The position numbers were made by a program, and so were the translations under genes. A DNA stretch of 64,000 bases from Halorussus gelatinilyticus (GTDB taxonomy: Archaea; Halobacteriota; Halobacteria; Halobacteriales; Haladaptataceae), in assembly GCF_023238445.1 (NCBI RefSeq), contig NZ_CP096658.1, forward strand, positions 1,302,001-1,366,000, given 5' to 3'. Below the pieces are notes generated by a model. It searched no databases, was not told the DNA's origin, and was given only the letters and a program-made list of their open reading frames with translations. Of this stretch, positions 57,851 through 64,000 are shown piece after piece. Numbering within the stretch: the stretch's first letter is position 1; every line of letters starts with the position of its first letter.

Positions 57851-59062
57851 CTACGCGATGACTTCCACGTCGAAGCCCTCCTCGCGGAGCGCGTCGAGCA
57901 ACTGCTCGACGTGGTCGGTCCCGCGGGTTTCGAGGTCCAACTCGACCTCCGCGGCGTTCATGGCGATGTCCCGCGAAGTCCGGTCGTGCTGGATGCCGTA
58001 GATGTTGGCCTGCTGGGCCGAAATCACGTCCAGCAGGTCGTCCAACGCGCCGGGGCGGTCCTTGAGGACGGTCCGAATCTTGACGTACCGGCCGGTCTCG
58101 ACCAGTCCGCGCATGATGACCGTCGTGAGCGTGTTCATGTCGATGTTGCCGCCGCAGAGCGCCGGTACGATGAGTTCGTCTTCCTCGTACTCGAACGCGC
58201 CCGAGAGCAGGGCCGCCAGCGCGACCGCGCCGGCACCCTCCACGAGCGTCTTGGCGCGTTCCAGCAACGTCGTCACCGCGATTGCGATTTCCGAATCCGA
58301 GACCGCGACCACCTCGTCCACGCGCTCCTGAATGACCTCGAAGGGCTTCTCGCCGACGTTCCGGGTGGCGATGCCGTCCGCGATGGTGTCCACCGAGTCG
58401 AGCGTGTGAATCTCGCCCTTCTGAAGCGACTGGGCCGCGCTCGATGCGCCCTCGGCCTGCACGCCGATTACTCGCGCGTCGGGGTTCTGCTCTTTGACCG
58501 CGGTCGAAATTCCGGCGATGAGACCGCCGCCGCCGATGGGGACGACCACGGTGTCGAGGTCCGGGAGGTCCTCCATGATTTCGAGGCCGATGGTGCCCTG
58601 ACCCGCCATCACCTTCTCGTCGTCGAAGGCGTGGACGTAGGTCCGGCCTTCTTGCTCCTCGATTTCGTGGGCCTTCGCCTGCGCTTCGTTGTAGTCGTCG
58701 CCCCACAGGACCACCGTCGCGCCGTAGTCGCGGGTCGCCTGAATCTTCGAGATGGGCGCGTTCTCGGGCATCACGATCTTCGAGTCCACGCCGCTCTTCG
58801 TGGCCGCGAGCGCGACGCCTTGGGCGTGGTTGCCCGCGCTGGCGGTGACGACGCCCGCGGACTTCTCGTCGTCCGAGAGCGTCTCGATGCGGTTGGTCGC
58901 GCCGCGAATCTTGAACGACCCGGTGCGCTGGAACGTCTCCAGTTTCAGGTGGACCTCCGCGCCGGTCATGTCCGAGAAGGTGTGACTGTAGTCCAGCGGC
59001 GTCCGCCGGGCGGTCTCCTCGACCCGGACTCGCGCGTCGAGAACGTCCGAGAGGTCTATCAT
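57851..59062 (-). CDS. ilvA: Threonine ammonia-lyase, copy 2
   Basis: 403 residues; PLP Lys in TGSFKIRGAT, family motif SAGNHAQGVAL, glycine loop PIGGGGLIAG and a C-terminal ACT-type domain (RTVLKDRPGALDDLLDVIS). Very like the 405-residue copy at 37.5 kb. Converts threonine to 2-oxobutyrate via aminocrotonate; RidA encoded downstream would clear the imine. Which copy is biosynthetic and which catabolic is unknown. Confidence 0.95.
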   Translation of the reverse strand: MIDLSDVLDARVRVEETARRTPLDYSHTFSDMTGAEVHLKLETFQRTGSFKIRGATNRIETLSDDEKSAGVVTASAGNHAQGVALAATKSGVDSKIVMPENAPISKIQATRDYGATVVLWGDDYNEAQAKAHEIEEQEGRTYVHAFDDEKVMAGQGTIGLEIMEDLPDLDTVVVPIGGGGLIAGISTAVKEQNPDARVIGVQAEGASSAAQSLQKGEIHTLDSVDTIADGIATRNVGEKPFEVIQERVDEVVAVSDSEIAIAVTTLLERAKTLVEGAGAVALAALLSGAFEYEEDELIVPALCGGNIDMNTLTTVIMRGLVETGRYVKIRTVLKDRPGALDDLLDVISAQQANIYGIQHDRTSRDIAMNAAEVELDLETRGTDHVEQLLDALREEGFDVEVIA

Positions 59063-59273
59063 GGCCGAACGTACTCGCGGTGTCTCTTTAACGCTTTTTC
59101 ACCTGCGACTCGCCGCGCGGGACCGACCCGAGGCTACCGAACTGGGAACAGGGGGAAAGGGGGAAAGGCGCGAAGCGTGTGACGCGCATCTGGTAGGTCG
59201 AATGGAAGACACTTAAAGCCCCGGTGGACGGACTGAAAGTGAAAGTGCAAGACGTCGTCGGGGTAGGCCCGCT

Positions 59274-59304
59274 GTCTGACGAGCGGCACACGCTCACGTC
59301 AGAC
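59274..59304. other. Stem-loop between ilvA copy 2 and the cyclotransferase gene
   Basis: GTCTGACG (59274-59281) pairs with CGTCAGAC (59297-59304), and AGCG with CGCT inside it, with a two-base bulge. Arms of twelve pairs in total. It sits 16 bases after the 3' end of the minus-strand gene below and could be its terminator. Confidence 0.5.
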
Positions 59305-59320
59305 GTAAAGCTGACGGCCG

Positions 59321-59743
59321 TTAGTCTCGCCCGCGAAGGCGAACCGCGACCTCCGACTCCCGACAGAACCGGCGCACGCGCTCGGCGAACGACCCGGTGC
59401 CCGGCCACTCGGCATCGGCACCGAGCGTCGCCGGGTCGCCGACGTAGAGTTCGGCGTCCCCTTTGCGGTCGCGGTCTCGGTCTTCGCCGTGATTCCCGGA
59501 GGCAACGGGCACCGACACCCGGACGTACAACCCGCGCTCGACGCCCTCGTAGGCGTCCAGCGCCTCTATCTCCGGCGTTTCGAGCAGTCTCCCGTCGGTG
59601 CGTCCGCCGGGGGCGAGCGTCGGGTACTCGCCTTCGACGCGGTGGAGTCCGTCGAGGGTCGCCGCGCCGCGGAACTCGAAGGTCGGGAGGACCCGCGCTA
59701 CCCGCTCCGGGTCGGTCAGCGTTCCGTAGACGAAGACCTCCAT
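59321..59743 (-). CDS. Gamma-glutamylcyclotransferase (AIG2/GGCT-like) family protein
   Basis: 140 residues from ATG 59743. VFVYGTLTDPERV is the conserved N-terminal substrate loop, LDAYEGVERGLYVRV contains the catalytic Glu, and PETEALDAYEG-like order fits the AIG2 fold (PEIEALDAYEG). The C-terminal third (residues 100-140) is less conserved. Substrate unknown. Divergent from the MATE gene, starts 73 bases apart. Confidence 0.88.
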   Translation of the reverse strand: MEVFVYGTLTDPERVARVLPTFEFRGAATLDGLHRVEGEYPTLAPGGRTDGRLLETPEIEALDAYEGVERGLYVRVSVPVASGNHGEDRDRDRKGDAELYVGDPATLGADAEWPGTGSFAERVRRFCRESEVAVRLRGRD

Positions 59744-59816
59744 GCGACTCGCTCCGGCCGCGACTCCCTTGCTCGTTCCGGTACACTCATCCTTACTCCG
59801 GCGCACGGCCACACGC

Positions 59817-61250
59817 ATGGCCGAGTCCGTCCGTCCGCGTCTGCTCGCGGTCTGGCGGCGCGTCCTCTCGCTGTCGTGGCCCGTCATGGCCGAGCAGACC
59901 CTCCGCACGCTGATGCGGACGACCGACGTCGTGGTGACGGGCCTGTTCTCGCCCGCCGCGGTCGCGGCCATCGGACTCGCCGACCTGTTCGCTAGACTCC
60001 CGCTCCGCATCGGTCTCGGACTCGGGAGCGGTGCCATCGCGCTATCGAGTCAGGACACCGGCGCGTCCGAGACGCACGACACCGCCGACGCAGACGCCGA
60101 CGACTCCGCTGGAAGCGAGGCCACCGCGAACCGCGACGAGGCCATCACGCAGGCCATCGTCGTCGGGATCCTGGCCGGGATTCCGTTCGTCGTCTTCGGC
60201 CTGTTCGCCGGCGAGCGCGCCATCGCCGCGCTCGGGGCACCGTCGGGCGTCGCCGAGATGGGCGGCACCTACCTCGCGGTCATCTTCGCCACCGCGCCCG
60301 CCCGCCACGTCGCGCTCGTCGCCGCGCGCTCGTTGCAGGGCACCGGCGACACCCGGACGCCGATGTACGTCAACGTCGTCTCGAACCTGCTCAACATCGT
60401 CGGCACCGTCGCGCTCGGCCTCGGGTTGGGCCCCGCGCCGCGACTCGAAATCGTCGGCGTCGGCGTCGCCACCGCGTTCGGCAACCTGTTCACCGCCGTC
60501 GCGCTGCTGGCGGCCATCTACGGCCCGTGGGCCGCCGCCTCGTTCGCCCGGCCGACCGACGCCACCATCGCCAAGCAACTGCTGGAAGTCAGCGCGCCCA
60601 AAATCGCGGAGGGGTTGGCGGCCACTATCGCGGAGTTCCCCTTCAACGCCATCCTGCTCGCGTTCGGCACCGAGGTCAACGCCGCCTACCAGATCGGCCG
60701 CCGGATGCACCAGCAGGTCACGAGTCCGCTCTCGCGCGGCTACAACGTCGCGTCGAGCGTCGTCGTCGGGCAGGCGCTCGGCGAGGGCGACCCCGACCGC
60801 GCCAGATTCGAGGGGTGGGCGAGCGCCGCGCTCGGTCTCGTGACCGTGGGGTCCATCGGTCTCCTGCTGTTCGTCGGCGCGGAGTGGTTCGTCCGCCTGT
60901 TCACCGACGACCCCGCGACGGTCGAGTACGCGACGGACTTCGCTCGCGTCTACGGACTGGTCTCGCCGTTCCTCGTCCTCTACGTCGTCCTCTCGGGCGC
61001 TCTGCAGGGCGGGAGCGACACCCGCACGCCCTTCGTCGCCCGGACTACGGGAATCTTCGGCTTCATGGTCGGCTTCTCGTGGCTGTTCGGCGTCCGCCTC
61101 GGCTTCGGCGTCACGGGCGTCTACGCGGGCATCTTCCTGTACTTCGTCTGGGCGCTCCTCGTCGTCGCGGCCGGGTTCCAGTGGGGCGGTTGGGCCACGA
61201 AGGCGGCCGCGATGATGGAGGAGCGGGGGAGCGTCGAAGAAGCGTCGTGA
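59817..61250 (+). CDS. MATE-family efflux transporter, copy 2
   Basis: 477 residues from ATG 59817. About twelve hydrophobic helices; SLSWPVMAEQTLRTLMRTTD and SLQGTGDTRTPMYVNVVSNLL in the first half, GALQGGSDTRTPFVARTTG in the second show the internal duplication of the family. A hydrophilic Asp/Ala/Thr-rich loop of about 35 residues (near residues 80-115) is unusual. Substrate unknown. Confidence 0.94.
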   Translation: MAESVRPRLLAVWRRVLSLSWPVMAEQTLRTLMRTTDVVVTGLFSPAAVAAIGLADLFARLPLRIGLGLGSGAIALSSQDTGASETHDTADADADDSAGSEATANRDEAITQAIVVGILAGIPFVVFGLFAGERAIAALGAPSGVAEMGGTYLAVIFATAPARHVALVAARSLQGTGDTRTPMYVNVVSNLLNIVGTVALGLGLGPAPRLEIVGVGVATAFGNLFTAVALLAAIYGPWAAASFARPTDATIAKQLLEVSAPKIAEGLAATIAEFPFNAILLAFGTEVNAAYQIGRRMHQQVTSPLSRGYNVASSVVVGQALGEGDPDRARFEGWASAALGLVTVGSIGLLLFVGAEWFVRLFTDDPATVEYATDFARVYGLVSPFLVLYVVLSGALQGGSDTRTPFVARTTGIFGFMVGFSWLFGVRLGFGVTGVYAGIFLYFVWALLVVAAGFQWGGWATKAAAMMEERGSVEEAS

Positions 61251-61328
61251 AGAACACCCGACTCGCTCTGGGGTACCGGAGGTAGACGGCTCGAAGGCCC
61301 GAAAGAAAAGGAAGCGACCGCTACGGCT

Positions 61329-62468
61329 CTACCGCTCGTCGGTCGGAACCCACTCTTCCTGCTTCGACCCGGTGTACTTCGCACGCGGCCGAATCAGGCG
61401 GTTGTCGTCGTACTGCTCCAGCACGTGGCCGATCCAGCCGCCGACCCGAGACATGGCGAAGATGGGGGTGTAGAGGTCGATGGGGATGCCCATCTGGTAG
61501 TACGTCGAGGCCGAGTAGAAGTCCACGTTCGGTGCCAGACCCTTCTCGTTCTGCATGTACTCCTCGATTTCGACCGACATCTCGTACCACTTGGTGTCGC
61601 CAGCGGCCTCGCCCAACTCCTCGCTCTTCTCGCCGAGAATCTTCGCGCGGGGGTCCTTGACGTTGTAGACGCGGTGACCGAAGCCCATGATGCGGTCGCC
61701 GCGGTCGAGGGCGTCGTCCACCCACGTCTTGGCGTCCTTGCCGCTCTCGTCGAGTTCCTTGAGCATCTTCATGACGTTCGCGTTCGCGCCGCCGTGGAGC
61801 GGTCCGGCGAGGGTGCCGACCGCGCTGGTGACCGCGCTGTGGAGGTCCGAGAGCGTCGAGGACGTGACCATCGAGGAGAACGTCGAGGCGTTCAGGCCGT
61901 GGTCGGCGTGCAGGACCAGCGCCATGTCGAACGTCTCGGCCAGCACCTCGTCGGGTTCCTCGTCGTTGAGCATGTAGAGGAAGTTCTCGGCGTGGCCGAG
62001 GTCCTCGCGGGGTTCGACCGGGTCGTCGCCGTCGCGGATGCGCTTGAACGCCGCGACGATGGTCGGAATCTTCGCGGTGATGCGTTGGCCCTTCCGGAGG
62101 TTACTCTCGCGGTCGGTCGGGTCGGCGTCCGAGTCGTCGGCGTCGTAGGCCGAGAGCATCGACACCGCGGTCCGGAGCGCGGCCATCGGCTGTTCGTCGG
62201 CCTCGGCGAGCTTTCGCACGGTGTCGAGTACGTCCTCGTCGAGTTCGCGCTCGGCGGCCATCTCCTCGGAGAACGCGTCGAGTTCGTCGCGTGTCGGGAG
62301 TTCGCCGTGCCAGAGCAGGTAGAGGACCTCCTCGTAGCTCGCGTTCTGCGCGAGGTCCTCGATTTCGTAGCCGCGGTAGATCAGACGACCCTCGTCGCCA
62401 TTGATAAAGCTGAGTTCCGATTCTGCGACGACGACGCCCTCCAACCCTTTCTTGACCTCTTCTGACAT
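61329..62468 (-). CDS. gltA: Citrate synthase
   Basis: Condenses oxaloacetate with acetyl-CoA at TCA-cycle entry. 379 residues from ATG 62468. Catalytic residues: His in HADHGLNAST and GPLHGGANANV, Asp in the APNVDFYSA region, Arg in GFGHRVYNVKDPRA. The size is the short archaeal/Gram-positive type. A minus-strand AT-rich element (AAAGATAATCC, about 62498-62508) lies upstream. The longer upstream frame is a shadow. Confidence 0.97.
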   Translation of the reverse strand: MSEEVKKGLEGVVVAESELSFINGDEGRLIYRGYEIEDLAQNASYEEVLYLLWHGELPTRDELDAFSEEMAAERELDEDVLDTVRKLAEADEQPMAALRTAVSMLSAYDADDSDADPTDRESNLRKGQRITAKIPTIVAAFKRIRDGDDPVEPREDLGHAENFLYMLNDEEPDEVLAETFDMALVLHADHGLNASTFSSMVTSSTLSDLHSAVTSAVGTLAGPLHGGANANVMKMLKELDESGKDAKTWVDDALDRGDRIMGFGHRVYNVKDPRAKILGEKSEELGEAAGDTKWYEMSVEIEEYMQNEKGLAPNVDFYSASTYYQMGIPIDLYTPIFAMSRVGGWIGHVLEQYDDNRLIRPRAKYTGSKQEEWVPTDER

Positions 62469-62661
62469 GCGTTGAACTTCTCGGCAAGACCGGAAAAGGA
62501 TTATCTTTCCTTTCCGTTTCGAGTTATCCCCATCCAACCCCGCCGACGACGCTCGCCGGGCGACGTTGACCGGCGATGGCGGACGACCGACGTTCGCCGA
62601 CCGACGCTCGCCGGCCGGTCCCCGACGAACGTTTTTATCGAATGCCGCATAACTGTCGGAC

Positions 62662-63879
62662 ATGGACTCCTCGGGCGGTGACGTCGAGTACGAACCCGTC
62701 GGCGTCAAGCAGGTGCTGGCGGAGATGAAAGACACCGCGGAACTCCTCATCGACCTCTCGTTTTCGGCGGTCCTCAACGGGAGCGACGACATCGCCGCCG
62801 AGGTTCTGGACCTCGAAGCCCGGATGGACGTCCTCCAGATGCGGGCCCGGATGAGCCTCCTGATGGCCGCCAGAACCACCGACGACGCCGAGCAGTTGGC
62901 TCCCGTGCTGGGCGTCGTCGGCGCGGCCGAGAAGATAAGCGACGCCGCGGGCGACGTCGCCAAGGTCGTCTTGGAGGACATCGGCCTGCCCGACGCGATG
63001 CGGGCCGCGCTCCCCGAGGCGGTCGAGACGCTCGTCCGCGCGGAGGTCGCCGACGACGCGGCCCTCGCGGGCCGCACGCTCGGCGACTCGAACATCGAGA
63101 CCGAGACCGGCGTCCGGGTCATCGCCATCCACCGCCGCGACGACTGGATTACGAATCCGGACCGCGACACCGAACTCCTCGGCGGCGACACGGTCCTCCT
63201 GCGCGGCCCGGACGAAGGTATCGCCGACGTGTACCGGCGCGCGACCGGCGACGCCTACGAACCCCCGGAACCGCCGGAACCCGGCATCGAGGACTTGGAG
63301 CGCGCCGTGGACTCCATCGTCCTGATGAAGAACATCAGCGAACTCGCGGTGGACTTGGCCTACGGGAGCGTCCTCTTCGACAGCAAGGACGTGGCCGAGG
63401 AGGTGGTCGAACTCGAAGCCGAGGTGGACGCCCTCCAGTCGCGCTTCGAGGCGTGGACGCTCCGGGCGGCCGCCCGCGTCGAGGACCCGGTGTCGCTCCG
63501 CGGACTGGTCCACCTCGCCAACGCGACGGAGGTCATCAGCGACGCCGCGGTCGAAATCAGCGAGGGCGTCCTCCGCGGACTGGGCACCCACCCCGTCGTC
63601 GAGCAGGCGGTTCAGGAGAGCGACGAGGTCATCGTCCGGCTGACGGTCGCGCCGGGAAGCGAGTTCGACGGCGTGACCTTGGGCGACCGCGAGGTCAAGA
63701 CCGAGACCGGGATGCGCGTCATCGCGGTCCGACGCTCACAGTCCGGCGAGCGCGACTGGGTGATTCAGCCCGGTCCCGAGACCGAACTCCGCGCCGGCGA
63801 CGTGTTCCTCGTCAAGGGGACCCGATCGGGTGCCGAGCGACTGGCGGACCTGACCGGTTCGGAGTTCGCGTCGGAGTGA
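62662..63879 (+). CDS. Tandem PhoU-like/RCK-C regulatory protein
   Basis: 405 residues with the same two-domain unit twice: a helical PhoU-like segment (about 20-120 and 215-315; ELLIDLSFSAVLNGSDDIA and ELAVDLAYGSVLFDSKDVA) and a TrkA-C/RCK-C ligand-binding domain (about 125-205 and 325-400; LGDSNIETETGVRVIAI and LGDREVKTETGMRVIAV). It has no membrane helix, so it likely regulates a separate cation transporter, possibly the gene that follows. GTTTTTATCG (about 62630) lies 28 bases before ATG 62662. Confidence 0.92.
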   Translation: MDSSGGDVEYEPVGVKQVLAEMKDTAELLIDLSFSAVLNGSDDIAAEVLDLEARMDVLQMRARMSLLMAARTTDDAEQLAPVLGVVGAAEKISDAAGDVAKVVLEDIGLPDAMRAALPEAVETLVRAEVADDAALAGRTLGDSNIETETGVRVIAIHRRDDWITNPDRDTELLGGDTVLLRGPDEGIADVYRRATGDAYEPPEPPEPGIEDLERAVDSIVLMKNISELAVDLAYGSVLFDSKDVAEEVVELEAEVDALQSRFEAWTLRAAARVEDPVSLRGLVHLANATEVISDAAVEISEGVLRGLGTHPVVEQAVQESDEVIVRLTVAPGSEFDGVTLGDREVKTETGMRVIAVRRSQSGERDWVIQPGPETELRAGDVFLVKGTRSGAERLADLTGSEFASE

Positions 63880-63941
63880 GGACCCTCGGATTCGGACCTC
63901 GAACCGACGCGCCTTTTATCCGGCCGTCCTAACCTCCGCCC

Positions 63942-64000
63942 GTGTCCGAGAGCGTCCCCGAGCGGCCGCGAGCGAACTTCGTGGCCGCGCTGAACGTCCG
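63942..64000 (+). CDS. 5' end of an unidentified gene (partial)
   Basis: Frame opening at GTG 63942 (SESVPERPRANFVAALNV) and running out of the window. CCTTTTATCC at 63911-63920 sits about 26 bases upstream, typical of a leaderless start. Following a PhoU/RCK-C protein, a cation transporter would fit, but only 19 residues are visible. Confidence 0.5.
   Translation, partial: MSESVPERPRANFVAALNV

Overview
The window is chromosomal DNA of a halophilic archaeon (class Halobacteria). Support: very high GC; strongly acidic predicted proteins; an rRNA operon of archaeal layout (16S, tRNA-Ala(TGC), 23S, 5S, tRNA-Cys) with bulge-helix-bulge processing stems and tandem upstream promoters; TATA boxes about 25-30 bases before start codons (leaderless mRNAs); and archaeal genes such as the thermosome, MC1 chromatin protein, EndA, Hel308/Ski2-like helicase and archaeal-type PheRS and TrpRS. 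I cannot name the genus. I see no complete insertion sequence, prophage or CRISPR array. The gene set is mostly housekeeping.

Layout. 1-8.7 kb: an acetyltransferase-like protein, a zinc-finger plus RecA/KaiC-like protein, aspartokinase, pheS-pheT, pyrD, an AbrB-like small protein and MC1. A 27-codon ORF with four Phe codons near its end, followed by a strong hairpin, lies ahead of pheS. 8.7-15.1 kb: the rRNA operon, led by about six promoter units and closed by a hairpin terminator and tRNA-Cys. 15.1-32.2 kb: a folate-related cyclo-ligase, a two-gene ABC-2 exporter, an oxidoreductase, a membrane-anchored sulfite-oxidase-like molybdoenzyme, endA-trpS, a PAP2 phosphatase, a NucS-N-like zinc-finger protein, a HAD phosphatase, a Ski2-like helicase, a MATE exporter and a class II aldolase.

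32.5-41.5 kb: a 2-oxoacid dehydrogenase locus. lipA (lipoyl cofactor) is followed by E1-alpha, E1-beta and E2, then threonine dehydratase and acyl-CoA dehydrogenase, then E3. The order suggests flow from threonine through 2-oxobutyrate to an acyl-CoA, besides pyruvate oxidation. 41.5-50 kb: small zinc and acidic proteins, prephenate dehydratase, Hsp20, peroxiredoxin, a candidate PD-(D/E)XK nuclease, OsmC, an alanine-dehydrogenase-type enzyme, a possible 20-residue microprotein with a perfect Shine-Dalgarno, and the thermosome.

50.4-56.6 kb: a compact pstS-pstC-pstA-pstB-phoU phosphate-uptake operon in which PhoU carries an AbrB-type DNA-binding domain; direct repeats upstream are candidate operator sites. 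56.6-64 kb: tRNA-Ser with a scrambled partial copy beside it, RidA next to a second threonine dehydratase (RidA removes the reactive imine made by that enzyme), a gamma-glutamylcyclotransferase-like protein, a second MATE exporter, citrate synthase, a tandem PhoU/RCK-C regulator and the start of a further gene.
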